Notes: generated by a model from the letters alone, not told the origin. A stretch of DNA of 64,000 nt from JANYHF01 sp963732765 (GCA_963732765.1 CAVTAS010000008.1:186001-250000); one strand, 5' to 3'; shown: positions 1-9,285, numbered from the stretch's first letter. Program-made: numbers and translations.

Positions 1-2
1 GC

Positions 3-524
3 GGCAAGGAGCCTTTGCGGCTGCTCGATCTCGGGACCGGGACCGGATGCCTGCTGCTGACCCTGTTGGCCGAGCTGCCGAACGCCAAGGGCATAGGTGT
101 CGATATCAGCCCCGGCGCTATCGCGATAGCGCGCGAGAATGCTGTGGCTCTGGGGTTGGAAGGGCGCGTTGAATTCAGTGGCGGGTCGTGGGCCGAAGCT
201 ATCGTCGGCTCCTTCGATATCATTGTATCGAACCCGCCCTATATCCGTAGTCGCGATATCGCGGGCCTCGCCCTGAATGTCGCCAATTACGATCCGTTGC
301 TCGCTTTGGACGGCGGCGACGACGGGCTTGATGCCTATCGCCAGATTGTCGCGACCTCACTGAAGCTGGCGACACCTGGAGCAGTTCTGTTCGAGGTCGG
401 CCAAGGTCAGGCCGACGATGTCCAGCGCTTGCTGCTGGATGCTCTGGCCGGTGAGCCCAACCTAACTGCCCACCGCTGGCGCGACCTTGCCGGGATTGAG
501 CGCGTGGTCGGCGTTGCAACTTGA
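3..524 (+). CDS. prmC: Peptide chain release factor N5-glutamine methyltransferase, 5'-truncated by window
   Basis: Methylates the glutamine of the GGQ motif of peptide-chain release factors, using AdoMet, in the cytoplasm. The window opens inside the gene, so the N-terminal helical domain is missing. The frame is open from the first bases and enters the Rossmann methyltransferase fold with motif I (LDLGTGTG, about 24-47). The diagnostic NPPY tetrapeptide that holds the glutamine amide is at 231-242. The rest of the fold (GGDDGLDAY, then the strand before the stop) is complete. In Hyphomicrobiales prmC usually follows prfA and precedes a DUF4167 gene, and the next gene here is DUF4167. The assignment is firm because of NPPY; only the start is unknown. 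Confidence 0.93.
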   Translation, partial: GKEPLRLLDLGTGTGCLLLTLLAELPNAKGIGVDISPGAIAIARENAVALGLEGRVEFSGGSWAEAIVGSFDIIVSNPPYIRSRDIAGLALNVANYDPLLALDGGDDGLDAYRQIVATSLKLATPGAVLFEVGQGQADDVQRLLLDALAGEPNLTAHRWRDLAGIERVVGVAT

Positions 525-1104
525 CCCCGTCCACAGCCGTTCACGTCAGGACAAAAAATATCTTGGATTTTCCAGGCAATCGGTCTAAGGTTCCTACATC
601 GGATAAACGTGATGTCGAGTACAGCGTCTGCCGGATTTGGCGGGCGCAGCGAGCAGTACGGAAAAGTACCGTCAGGCTCCTCGGCATTCAGACGTCCAAA
701 CCTCTCGATGAATGTAGGTTGTGTGAGCGGAACAAAGTCAGAGTGCAGCCGGTAAGGCTTGTCACTCGTAACTGGTGGCGAAGCACTGTGTCACCCGCTT
801 GTCTACCGATGTTGGTCGGGGGCTGGATCAGCCAAGGGTCGTGTCTGTCATTGCAGTGCTGAAGATGGCGCGGGTTATTGCGTCAGGCTTAGCATTGCGC
901 CGGCTTCGGCGGCTGCTGAATGCCCAGACGCGAGGACGTCATGGGGTGCTTGTGAGCGCCCTTGGTCCGGATCCGAGGAGCAAATCCGTTGCAGCCTGGC
1001 AATTGAAGTTTGGCCGCTAGAACTCAGGCCATCGACAAACGGGTCGTTGAAATTCCAGACTTTTCCTTCAGAATTCTTCGTTTGCAGTCACGAATGGGAG
1101 CCTT
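525..1104. other. Intergenic region with no supported gene
   Basis: About 580 bases separate prmC from the DUF4167 gene. Short open frames exist on both strands, but they overlap one another and have no recognisable domain, signal peptide or good ribosome site. No tRNA fold or clear terminator was seen. The last 60 bases are pyrimidine-rich and end with GGGAGCC just before the ATG at 1105, so the promoter and leader of the DUF4167 gene probably lie in the distal part. Confidence 0.5.
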
Positions 1105-2170
1105 ATGAGGCAGGGACAGCAGCAGCAAAACCGCCGTGGCCGTGGCCGTGGCGGCCGCAAGGGCGCAAACCCCTTATCGCGCAGCTTCGAGTTCGAGCGG
1201 ACCGGACGTGAAAATCCGCGGTACCGCCCAACACATCGCCGAAAAGTACATGACACTTGCGCGCGATGCGATCGGCTCGGGCGACTTGGTGCTTGGCGAG
1301 AACTATCTGCAACACGCCGAACACTACAACCGCATCATCATGGCGGCCCAGCTGGACAATCCGGGCGCGGTGAACGGCTCCAGCCAGCGCGTGGCGCGTC
1401 ACGACGGCGACCTGTTGCCGGGCGAGTCCTACGACGACGATGAGGGCGACGAGAGCGATGGCGATATGCCCAGCGAAGGCGGGGGCGGCGCCAACGGCCA
1501 GATGGATCAGCCGCAGTCGTTCGAGCCGCAGGGCCAGGACCAACCGCGCTTCCAAGGCAATCAGGGCCACCGCGATCAGGGCCCGCGCGACCGCGATCAG
1601 CAGCGCTTTCGCGACCGGGATCGCGATCAGGGACAGCATCGCCAGCGCGATAACCGCCCCTACGAGCCGCGCAATTTCGACAACCGCCCGCCCCGCGAGC
1701 CACGGCACTTCGAGCCGCGCGGGGATCGGGGTGAACGCAGTTTCCAGCCGCGCAATTTCGACAACCGAAACCGCGACAACCGCGGCAACGACAACCGCAC
1801 CTTCGAGAACCGTGGTGGTGAGGCTCGGCCGCCCGAGCTGCCGAACGACACACGGGGCAATCAGCCACGCACCTACGAGCCGCGCCCGGTCGAGCAGCCC
1901 TTGCCGATCAATGGTCACGGCGAACAGCCGCGTACCTTCGAAGTGGCGCAAATTCCGGTCGAGCCCGTCGTCGAGCCGCGCAATGACGATCCGGCCGTCC
2001 CGGCTGAGTTGCGTGCGCCCCGCGCGCCGCGTCGCCGGCGTCCGCGGCACGAAGGTGCTCAACGCGAGTTCGGTGCACCAGACGCACCGTTCGGCGGTGA
2101 TCAACCGGTGGTGAGCGATGTGCCTTCCGCTATGCCTGTACCTGAGCGCGGCAGTGACGAGCCGGTGTGA
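1105..2170 (+). CDS. DUF4167 family protein, apparent +1 frameshift near 1192
   Basis: The N-terminus (MRQGQQQQNRRGRGRGGRK, then NPLSRSFE) reads from the ATG at 1105, preceded by GGGAGCC. The family core (GPDVKIRGTAQHIAEKY, then a NYLQHAEHYNR segment) continues in the next frame. Omitting one T at 1192 joins them as SFE-SSGPDVKIRG, the sequence expected for DUF4167, an alphaproteobacterial family usually next to prmC. The 80-residue core is followed by about 250 residues of low-complexity sequence rich in Arg, Asp, Asn, Gln and Pro, with repeats such as QPRNFDNR, as in relatives; such tails are often disordered and may bind RNA, but the function is not established. The ATG at 1136 would give an unrelated N-terminus and is unlikely to be the natural start. 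The break is either a sequencing error or a real lesion. Confidence 0.85.
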
Positions 2171-2385
2171 GAGCAATCGGGTACTGTTCACCTATTGCTT
2201 GGCCCGTCCATCACGACAGATGCGACGGTTTTGCGTTAGGTATACTGTCTCCGATTTGCTGTCGTACTCCGTTCATCCGCGCCTGATGACATCCCCGCCA
2301 TCACACGCTATCAACGCGCATCCCATCAGGCTGCTCCGGCCAACGGCGCGGCCTTAGAGTTCATCGTCCAAGAGGCTACGTCGTC

Positions 2386-3108
2386 ATGTCCAATACCGAT
2401 ATCGTCCGTGAGGTCGACGAGGAGCTACGCCGCGAACAGTTCGAGAAGCTCTGGAACCGGTATCGCAACTACATCCTGGCTGCCGCCGCCGCCGTCGTCC
2501 TGATCGTGGCCGGCTACAAAACATGGCAGTGGCAACAGGCGCAGCAGGCGGCCAGCGCCGGCGCCCAGTTCGACAGCGCAATCGCACTGTTGGGCGACGG
2601 CAAAAGGAACGACGCCATCAAGTCGCTGGAAACGATCGCCGCCAGTGGCGCGGGCGCTTATCCGGCACTTGCCGGCCTCCGTCTTGCCGCACTTGACGCC
2701 GATGCTGGCAAAGGGGATGCGGCGTTTGCCCGCTACGAGGCTCTCGCAACGAGCCCGGCGGCCGACGCCAATGTGAGGGGATTTGCCCGTATCCAGGCTG
2801 CGCAGTTGAGACTGGACAAGGCGGACTTTACCGAGATGCAGAATCGGCTCAACGATTTAGCGACGCCCGACGGCGTGTGGCGGCAATCGGCCCGCCAGCT
2901 GTTGGGGCTGGCCGCCTACAAGGCCGGCAAGCTGACAGAGGCCGACGATCAGTTCGCGCTGATCCTGAACGACAAGGATGGCCGTGGCGCAATCGGGCAG
3001 ATGGCGGAAGTGATGCGCCAACTCATTCTGGCGGCGACCGTGAAGGCCCCAGGGGCTGATGGCGCCGCACCGGCGCCGGCCACGCCGCCGGCGACGAAGA
3101 CCAACTGA
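2386..3108 (+). CDS. YfgM-like tetratricopeptide membrane protein
   Basis: A 240-residue inner-membrane protein with a short charged cytoplasmic N-terminus (DIVREVDEELRREQ), one membrane helix at about residues 29-46 and a periplasmic Ala-rich helical TPR-like domain (TPR_21/YfgM family). In Enterobacteria YfgM is a periplasmic chaperone that works with PpiD and the Sec translocon; alphaproteobacterial relatives are usually annotated only by domain. The C-terminus is a Pro/Ala tail. The next gene, bamB, starts 10 bases after the stop, with its ribosome site overlapping the end of this gene, so the two are surely co-transcribed. The YfgM-BamB pairing is widely conserved. Confidence 0.85.
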   Translation: MSNTDIVREVDEELRREQFEKLWNRYRNYILAAAAAVVLIVAGYKTWQWQQAQQAASAGAQFDSAIALLGDGKRNDAIKSLETIAASGAGAYPALAGLRLAALDADAGKGDAAFARYEALATSPAADANVRGFARIQAAQLRLDKADFTEMQNRLNDLATPDGVWRQSARQLLGLAAYKAGKLTEADDQFALILNDKDGRGAIGQMAEVMRQLILAATVKAPGADGAAPAPATPPATKTN

Positions 3109-3118
3109 AGGAGCCGAC

Positions 3119-4486
3119 ATGGCCGCCGCACGTTTGACGCCAAGTCTCCTGCTCTGCGGGATTTTATGCGTTACGCTGCTGGCGGGCTGCGCTTCGGGGC
3201 TCGACGACGAGGATTCCGGCGGCTTCTCGCTGCCCAAGCTGGCCGACTTGAACCCGTTCAATATCGCCAAGACGCCTCTGCCAGGTAAGCGCGTGGCTGT
3301 GTTGACCACCGAGGATCAGGTCACCACCAACATGGAGCAGGCGACCGGATCGATCGTGATCCCACCAGCCTACCAGACCTCGGAATGGGCGACCCCAGGC
3401 GGCACGCCGAGCAACGCCCCTGGGCACCTTGCCCTGCCGGGCCAGTTACGCACGGTTTGGCGCGCGTCGGCCGGCACCGGTTCCAGTGCAGCCGGCCGTA
3501 TTGTCTCGCCGCCCATCGTGCATCAGGGCCGCGTCTATGTGCAGGACGCAGCCAACCTGGTCAGCGCCTTTGCTGAAGCGGGCGGCGCCAAGGCCTGGAG
3601 CGTCAATACCGCGCCCGAGGGAAGCAGCGCCAACAAGGCGTTCGGCGGTGGCATTGCTGCCGAGGGCGGGCGGATCTTCGTCGCCACAGGTTTCGGCACC
3701 GTCTTGGCGCTGGACGCCGGTTCGGGCGCCAAGCTCTGGGAGCGTAAGATCGGCGCCCCAATTCGCACCGCGCCGACGGTTGCTGACGGTCGTGTCTTTG
3801 CGACCAACACCGATGGCCTGGTGGTCTGCCTCACGGTTGCCGATGGCGGCGTGCTCTGGACCTTCAACGGCTCGCCGCAACAATCGGCGGCCGTTCTCTC
3901 CAACACCCGTCCCGCAGTGGCCGGCGATCAAGTGATCATTCCCTTCACGTCGGGCGAGTTGGTCGCCCTGAAGGTCGACAGCGGCGCGCCGATCTGGACC
4001 GAGAATGTTAACGGCGCCAAGGCCACCTCGACCGCTGCCGGTCTTAGCGATCCGGCCAGCCCGGTCGCCAACGGCGGCTTCGTTTATGCCGTCAGCCGCT
4101 CCGGCCGCATGATCGCCACGGCATCTGCGGATGGATCACGTGCCTGGTCGATGAACGTCGGCGGCATTGAGATGCCCTGGGTAGCGGGCGACGCGATCTA
4201 TGTGGTGGATACCACCGGCCGCTTGGTGGCACTGAAGCGAGCCACGGGCGAAACGCGCTGGGCCATGAAGCTGCCGGGCACGGCGAAAGTCTGGAACGGC
4301 CCCGTGCTGGCCGGCGGCCGGCTGTGGCTGACCTCAAGCAAGGGGGGCCTTGCTGGCGTCGATCCGTCCACGGGCCAAGTCACAGCGCAGCGCGAACTGG
4401 GCGAGCCGATCTACATCTCGCCAGTTGTCGCCGATGGGCGCATGTACGTGCTGACGGACAGGGCGAGTTTGATGGCGCTGGAGTAG
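3119..4486 (+). CDS. bamB: Outer membrane protein assembly factor, beta-propeller lipoprotein
   Basis: Lipoprotein subunit of the BAM complex that assembles beta-barrel proteins in the outer membrane. The start at 3119 is chosen for the AAGGAG site at 3108-3113 and because it gives a clean signal peptide ending in the lipobox LAGC with the lipidated Cys at residue 24; an upstream in-frame start would add a Pro/Arg-rich stretch inside the previous gene. The body (about residues 90-455) is a PQQ-type eight-bladed propeller with blade motifs such as ALDAGSGAKLWERK, CLTVADGGVLWTF and ALKRATGETRWAM. In many alphaproteobacteria der follows bamB; here a convergent rhomboid gene is found instead. Confidence 0.92.
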   Translation: MAAARLTPSLLLCGILCVTLLAGCASGLDDEDSGGFSLPKLADLNPFNIAKTPLPGKRVAVLTTEDQVTTNMEQATGSIVIPPAYQTSEWATPGGTPSNAPGHLALPGQLRTVWRASAGTGSSAAGRIVSPPIVHQGRVYVQDAANLVSAFAEAGGAKAWSVNTAPEGSSANKAFGGGIAAEGGRIFVATGFGTVLALDAGSGAKLWERKIGAPIRTAPTVADGRVFATNTDGLVVCLTVADGGVLWTFNGSPQQSAAVLSNTRPAVAGDQVIIPFTSGELVALKVDSGAPIWTENVNGAKATSTAAGLSDPASPVANGGFVYAVSRSGRMIATASADGSRAWSMNVGGIEMPWVAGDAIYVVDTTGRLVALKRATGETRWAMKLPGTAKVWNGPVLAGGRLWLTSSKGGLAGVDPSTGQVTAQRELGEPIYISPVVADGRMYVLTDRASLMALE

Positions 4487-4562
4487 GGCGGTTGCTTCGC
4501 CTGGATTCAACGCTGCTCCGGTGCCAAAGTACGGCGCGACGAAAAAAAGCTGTTCGCCGCCT

Positions 4563-5183
4563 TCAGCCTGACACCCCGAACTGCGCCAGGAAATGCCCGA
4601 TCACGCGCGGCTCGAACAGCACGGTCAGCGCCAGGCCGGCGAGCGCACCGCCGAGGTGAGCTTCGTGGGCGGTGCCGTCGCGGACGTTGCTCTGCACCTG
4701 GAACGTCGAATAACCGATATAGCAGATGCCGTAAATGAAGGCCGGGATACCGATCGGGAGCAGCATCACGTAGATTTTGTTGAAGGGCGCAAACAAGCAG
4801 GACGACAGCACCACGCCGCAGATCGCGCCCGAAGCGCCGAGTGATGAATAGCCGATCTGTGTGCGCTTCAGATAGAGCGTCAGAAAGTTCGCGGCCAGCT
4901 CGCTGCCGATATAGAGCAGCAGGAACGGGATTAGGCCGAGCGCATACTCGACAAACGGACCGAAGAAAAACAGCGTCACCATGTTGAACAGGAAGTGCAC
5001 TGGGTCGGCGTGAATGAGGCCGGAGGTGAACAGCCGGTAGTACTGCTTCTGGTTCAGGATGCGACCGACATCGAGGTCGAGCTTGTTGTTGAGATTGACG
5101 TCGACCGTGAAGGCATAGCCGCTGACCACTGCGATCAGGAAAATCAGGCCGTAGGTTCCGGGGGAATCGAGGAGTTGCGGCAT
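4563..5183 (-). CDS. Rhomboid family intramembrane serine protease
   Basis: A 206-residue six-helix membrane protein that should cleave transmembrane substrates within the bilayer. The catalytic serine lies in GASGAICG (GxSG) and the partner histidine in the last helices (EAHLGGALAGL), so the Ser-His dyad is present. The loop-1 region carries LFTSGLIHADPVHFLFNM, typical of rhomboids (H-x-x-x-N). The start at 5183 (MPQLLDSPG) places the first membrane helix directly after a short N-terminus; the frame stays open upstream across pyrE on the opposite side, but that extension has no rhomboid content. The gene converges on bamB with a 76-base gap. Substrate unknown. Confidence 0.88.
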   Translation of the reverse strand: MPQLLDSPGTYGLIFLIAVVSGYAFTVDVNLNNKLDLDVGRILNQKQYYRLFTSGLIHADPVHFLFNMVTLFFFGPFVEYALGLIPFLLLYIGSELAANFLTLYLKRTQIGYSSLGASGAICGVVLSSCLFAPFNKIYVMLLPIGIPAFIYGICYIGYSTFQVQSNVRDGTAHEAHLGGALAGLALTVLFEPRVIGHFLAQFGVSG

Positions 5184-5347
5184 GGTGCAGGTCTCAGCTC
5201 GCGTTGGGTCTAGGAAAGCAGGTTCCGGGACACAATACTTAATTCGGCTGCCGGCCAACGTGTCAAATTCGCCGGCATGGGCCGTATATAGGTCTAGTGT
5301 CCCCAGTTCGCGGCCTAACTCAGGTTCTTCAGCTGCGATGCGCCCAA

Positions 5348-5926
5348 TCAGTCGCGGAAATCGCTCGCTTTGAGCAGGCTCAGCAGCCGCACACCGGCCG
5401 CCGCGAAAGCCGGCTCTGCGCCCTCCTCGCGGTCCAGCAGCGTCAACACGGTTCGCACCATCGCTCCCGCCTCGCGCAGCACCGCCACCGCCTTCAGCGA
5501 CGAACCGCCGGTGGTTGTCACATCCTCGATCACCGCGACGTGTTTGCCTGCCACCGTCTCGCCCTTCGGCAGGCCCTCGATCAGGCTTTGGGTGCCGTGT
5601 TCTTTGGCCGCTTTGCGCACGAATAGGGCGCGCCGGGAGTGTCCGCGCAGGAAGCTGACGGCAGCGATGGAGGTCACCAGCGGCACCGCGCCCATCTCCA
5701 GGCCACCCACATAGTCGGTCGGTTCGTCGGCTAGCGCATCGATCATGAGGGAGGCCGTCAAGTACGCCGCCTCGGGATCGAGCATGGTCGGCTTCATGTT
5801 GAAATACATATCCGAGATGCGCCCCGAAGCGAGCTTGTACTGCCCGCCCGATTGGAACGAGCGCGCGCGGATTATCGCCATCAGGCGGGCGCGGGCATTG
5901 GCGGGTGTTGGCAGAGATTGGGTCAT
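5348..5926 (-). CDS. pyrE: Orotate phosphoribosyltransferase
   Basis: Converts orotate and PRPP to orotidine 5'-phosphate in de novo pyrimidine synthesis. The 192-residue protein has the PRPP-binding signature VAVIEDVTTTGGSSL near residues 130-144, the orotate-binding SGRISDMYFNMK near residues 34-45, and the flexible catalytic loop (VRKAAKEHGT). Length is normal for the family. It is transcribed in the same direction as the rhomboid gene, 164 bases upstream of it. A repeat cluster lies immediately upstream of the start and must overlap or neighbour its promoter. Confidence 0.95.
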   Translation of the reverse strand: MTQSLPTPANARARLMAIIRARSFQSGGQYKLASGRISDMYFNMKPTMLDPEAAYLTASLMIDALADEPTDYVGGLEMGAVPLVTSIAAVSFLRGHSRRALFVRKAAKEHGTQSLIEGLPKGETVAGKHVAVIEDVTTTGGSSLKAVAVLREAGAMVRTVLTLLDREEGAEPAFAAAGVRLLSLLKASDFRD

Positions 5927-5937
5927 GGGCGGCCTCG

Positions 5938-6072
5938 GTGTCAGGAACTTGCGGCTCGCAAGTGCCTGACACCCAGTCTGTCGCGGCAGTACTGGTTGTC
6001 AGGCACTTAGTGCTGATCGAGCCCTGCTCTCTAACGACTGTGCGGGTCCAAGCGCAATAAGTTCCTGACACC
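5938..6072. repeat. Four-copy palindromic repeat (TGTCAGGNACTT, REP-like)
   Basis: Two inverted pairs of one motif. The first pair, GTGTCAGGAACTTGCG and CGCAAGTGCCTGACAC at 5938-5972, forms a 16-bp stem with one mismatch and a three-base loop. The second pair is TGTCAGGCACTT at 5997-6008 and AAGTTCCTGACA at 6059-6070. This arrangement is typical of REP doublets, and the core TGTCAGGCACTT resembles REP elements seen in other proteobacteria. It fills most of the pyrE upstream region. Confidence 0.75.
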
Positions 6073-6204
6073 GGGCGCCAAGCCAATCCATCGCGAACCA
6101 ACGGTTAACATATTGAAAACGCTAACCTCTGTGGGTGTTTCGCCGGCAACCACTTGTTAGCCAGACGCCCTCACACTTGCGCCGCCGCCCTTTGGCAGGT
6201 TCGG

Positions 6205-7482
6205 ATGGCGTTTGCGTGGTGGGTTGTCGTGGGAAAGCCGGTCTATACGCTGCCTCAAATCGAGGCGCTGATCGATAGCGGGACCAAGTGGTCGGCCGCG
6301 ACCGTCAGCTATTCGATCCCGGACATGGCGCCTGACTCCAGCTCCGAATCCGGTGGTTTCGTTCCGATATCGGCTGCGATGAAAGCCCAGGCCACGACAG
6401 CGTTCGGCCTCTGGGACGACGCGATCGGCACCAAGCTCACCGAGACGGCGTCGGGTGGCAAAATCTCCTTCGGCTACTCCACCGCCACTGGCGGCGGCAG
6501 CTACACCAGCACGACGTTCACCTCCAGCAATGGCGGGCCGGCCATGCTCACCTCGGCCGATGTCTGGCTCAACTCCTCCTGGGCCACGCACAGCACGGCC
6601 GCCGCAGTGCAAGCCGGCAAGTTTGGCTTCCAGACCTATCTGCACGAGATCGGCCATGCGCTGGGTCTCGACCATCCCGGCCCCTACAACGGCAATGGCG
6701 AGTATCTGCTCGACGCGCTGTATGCTCAGGATACCGAGCGCTACACCGTCATGTCCTACTTCGAGGGCAACGACGACGGCAGCGCCACCAATTGGAAGGG
6801 CAAGGACGGCGCCTGGCATTATCCGTCCACGCCCATGCTGCACGATATTGCCACCGCGCAGAAGATTTACGGCGCGGACCTGACCACGCGGGCTGGCAAC
6901 ACCGTCTATGGCTTTCATTCGACGGCTGACCGCGCCGTCTACGATTTCACGAAGAATACCAGCCCGGTCCTGACGATCTGGGACGGCGGCGGCAAGGACA
7001 CCATCGATCTCACCGGCTTCAAGGATGCCGCGCTGCTGGACCTGCGCGAGGGGCGTTTTTCCAACGCCGGCGGCATGACCAACAATCTTGCCATCGCGTT
7101 CGGTGCGAAAATAGAGAACGGCATCGGCGGAGTGGGGTCGGACGTGCTGTTCGGCAACAGTCTCGGCAACAGTCTGTCAGGCGGAGCCGGTGCCGATAAA
7201 CTCACGGGCGGAGCTGGCGCCGATAAACTCTTGGGCGGCATCGGCGCCGATGCTCTGCTGGGCGGCGACGGTAACGACCAGCTCACCGGAGGCGCTGGCC
7301 GGGACGCGCTGACGGGTGGGGCAGGCGTCGACACGGCCTTCTTTGCGGGCAATCAGTCGGGCTACAAGATCACTCACGCCGGCAACCAGGTTATTGTTAC
7401 GGCACTGACAGGCAGCGAAAGCGTCGATACACTGATCGGCATCGAGAAGATCCACTTCGCCGATCACACGATCCTGCTTTAG
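6205..7482 (+). CDS. Serralysin-type (M10) metalloprotease with RTX repeats
   Basis: Secreted zinc endopeptidase. The zinc motif HEIGHALGLDH (HExxHxxGxxH) and the Met-turn VMSY define the metzincin family M10B. Downstream is a serralysin C-terminal beta-roll with at least five glycine/aspartate nonapeptides (GGAGADKL, GGIGADAL, GGDGNDQL and similar) that bind calcium, followed by a hydrophobic C-terminus as in uncleaved type I secretion signals. There is no Sec signal, as expected for RTX proteins. The ATG at 6205 is taken as start; a TTG at 6154 and later GTG codons are alternatives. No type I secretion genes are in the window, so the exporter must be encoded elsewhere. Confidence 0.88.
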   Translation: MAFAWWVVVGKPVYTLPQIEALIDSGTKWSAATVSYSIPDMAPDSSSESGGFVPISAAMKAQATTAFGLWDDAIGTKLTETASGGKISFGYSTATGGGSYTSTTFTSSNGGPAMLTSADVWLNSSWATHSTAAAVQAGKFGFQTYLHEIGHALGLDHPGPYNGNGEYLLDALYAQDTERYTVMSYFEGNDDGSATNWKGKDGAWHYPSTPMLHDIATAQKIYGADLTTRAGNTVYGFHSTADRAVYDFTKNTSPVLTIWDGGGKDTIDLTGFKDAALLDLREGRFSNAGGMTNNLAIAFGAKIENGIGGVGSDVLFGNSLGNSLSGGAGADKLTGGAGADKLLGGIGADALLGGDGNDQLTGGAGRDALTGGAGVDTAFFAGNQSGYKITHAGNQVIVTALTGSESVDTLIGIEKIHFADHTILL

Positions 7483-7484
7483 GT

Positions 7485-7526
7485 GGCCTGCTGTAGCCGG
7501 CCTGTTGTAGCCGGCCTGCTCTAGCC
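7485..7526. repeat. Tandem repeat, three 14-bp units
   Basis: Three consecutive near-identical units, GGCCTGCTGTAGCC, GGCCTGTTGTAGCC and GGCCTGCTCTAGCC, start two bases after the metalloprotease stop and end 33 bases before the ubiB start. Each unit is partly self-complementary (GGC..GCC). Function unknown; it may be simple slippage expansion. Confidence 0.85.
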
Positions 7527-7559
7527 GTTCGGGCCGCGCTGTGGACCCGCATTGCGCTG

Positions 7560-9173
7560 ATGGTCGCTTTAGGGCATCTCCCGCTTATGCCGAATGCCCT
7601 GACAAATCTCTCCCGCCTTGCCCGTGCCGGTCTGGTGTTCGCCGAATTCGGCGTGCGCTTCGTCCCGCCAGGTCAGCCCGTGCCGTTCGCCCTGCACCTG
7701 GCGCAGTGGCTGACCGCGCCCTTTCGCATGTTCGGATCGCGCGCGCTTCCTAAGGGGCAGACCGCGCTCGCTGCGGCGCTGACACGGCTGGGGCCGTCCT
7801 ACATCAAAGCCGGGCAGTTCCTGGCCGCCCGTCCCGATCTGGTGGGCTCCAAGCTCGCCGGCGAGTTGAAAAGCCTGCAGGATCGCATGCCGCCATTTTC
7901 GCTGAAGGCCGCGCGCGCCATCATAACGACGACGCTGGCCAAGCCGGTGGACGACATGTTCGCCGAGATCGGGGGCCCGGTCGCGGCGGCGTCGGTGGCG
8001 CAGGTGCACAAGGGCGTCGTCGTCGATCCGGACGGGTCGCGCCGCGAGGTCGCCATCAAGGTGCTGCGGCCAGGCATCGAGGCGCGTTTCGCCGCCGATA
8101 TGGGCAGCTTCTATTATGGTGCGGGCCTCGCTGAACATTGGCACCCGCCGATCCGACGCCTGAAGCCGACCGAAGTGGTGCGCACGCTCGACCGCTCAAT
8201 GACCATCGAGACGGACCTGCGCATGGAGGCCGCCGCCATCTCGGAGATGGCAGCGAACATCACACAGGATGCCGGGTTCCGAGTGCCGACGATCGATTGG
8301 CAGCGCACCGGCAAGGAGGTGCTGACAATCGAGTGGATCGACGGCATCCCCATTGGTGACCGGGCGGGGCTGGTCGCGGCGGGCTTTGATCCCAAGCAGC
8401 TGGGCGAGGACCTGATCCGGCACTTTCTGCGCCACGCCATGCGCGACGGCTTCTTCCACGCCGACATGCACCAGGGCAATTTGTTCGTCGATGCTGCGGG
8501 CAACATTGTCGCCGTCGACTTCGGCATCATGGGCCGGCTCTCGGGCAAGGAGCGGCGCTTCTTGGCCGAAATCCTGCTGGGGTTCGTCAGCAAGGACTAT
8601 CGGCGGGCGGCCGAAGCGCATTTTGCAGCCGGCTATGTGCCCGAGACGCAGTCTGTCGCTGTGTTCGCCCAAGCCCTGCGCGCCATCGGCGAACCCTTGA
8701 TGGGCAAGCCCGCCGAGGACATCTCGATGGGGCATCTTCTGGGACAGTTGTTCGCGTATACGGACGTGTTCGATATGCAAACGCGTCCCGAATTGATCCT
8801 GTTACAGAAGACCATGGTCGTGGTCGAAGGCGTCGCGCGCACGCTCGATCCGACGCTGAACATCTGGACCTCAGCCGAGCCGGTGGTGAAGGACTGGATG
8901 GAGAAAGCGCTGGGTATGGAGGGCCGGCTGAAGGAGGCGGGGACGGGGGCGGGGCAACTCGGCCAGTTTGCGGCCGACTTGCCGCTGGTGCTGCTGAACG
9001 CCGAACGCGCCGCCAACGCGTTTGCCGGAATGGCGCGGGACGGCTTGCGTCTGGACAGCGAAACCGTGCGTCAGCTGGCCGAAGCTCAAGGCCAGCAAGG
9101 CCGTTGGGGACGGCGGATGTTATGGATTGTGGGGGCGGCAGCGCTGGCGGCGTGGTGGTGGTTGAAATCCTAG
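7560..9173 (+). CDS. ubiB: UbiB/ADCK-family atypical kinase, ubiquinone biosynthesis regulator
   Basis: Member of the ABC1/AarF/UbiB family needed for aerobic ubiquinone biosynthesis, membrane-anchored by a C-terminal helix. Visible family motifs: the KxGQ segment (YIKAGQFLAARPDL), the Ala-rich nucleotide loop AAASVAQVHKG replacing the Gly loop of ordinary kinases, the lysine strand EVAIKVL, the catalytic FHADMHQGNL and the DFG motif (VAVDFGIMG). The last 25 residues contain a Trp-rich hydrophobic segment. Length (537) is normal. In most alphaproteobacteria ubiB follows ubiE; here it follows the metalloprotease, so it stands alone. Start at 7560; an ATG 27 bases downstream is an alternative. 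Confidence 0.9.
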   Translation: MVALGHLPLMPNALTNLSRLARAGLVFAEFGVRFVPPGQPVPFALHLAQWLTAPFRMFGSRALPKGQTALAAALTRLGPSYIKAGQFLAARPDLVGSKLAGELKSLQDRMPPFSLKAARAIITTTLAKPVDDMFAEIGGPVAAASVAQVHKGVVVDPDGSRREVAIKVLRPGIEARFAADMGSFYYGAGLAEHWHPPIRRLKPTEVVRTLDRSMTIETDLRMEAAAISEMAANITQDAGFRVPTIDWQRTGKEVLTIEWIDGIPIGDRAGLVAAGFDPKQLGEDLIRHFLRHAMRDGFFHADMHQGNLFVDAAGNIVAVDFGIMGRLSGKERRFLAEILLGFVSKDYRRAAEAHFAAGYVPETQSVAVFAQALRAIGEPLMGKPAEDISMGHLLGQLFAYTDVFDMQTRPELILLQKTMVVVEGVARTLDPTLNIWTSAEPVVKDWMEKALGMEGRLKEAGTGAGQLGQFAADLPLVLLNAERAANAFAGMARDGLRLDSETVRQLAEAQGQQGRWGRRMLWIVGAAALAAWWWLKS

Positions 9174-9285
9174 CCATAGCCCGCGATCTTCGTCTTCGCG
9201 GCGCAGGCCGCGACCTGTTCAACCAAGGGTAAGCAAAGGGATTCAGGCGAAGCACCGGTTCGATTTGCCCCAGTTTGGGCGGGTT

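Noticed and set aside
521..1211. Several overlapping small open frames after prmC
   Set aside because: Mutually overlapping, without ribosome sites or domains.
1103..2191. Long open frame antisense to the DUF4167 gene
   Set aside because: It is produced by the low-complexity Arg/Asp codons of the real gene; it has no domain and would overlap completely.
4563..6101. Extended rhomboid frame covering the pyrE region
   Set aside because: The rhomboid fold starts at 5183; the extension is a different frame of pyrE and repeats.
7485..7526. Possible CRISPR array
   Set aside because: Units are contiguous with no spacers and only 14 bp long.
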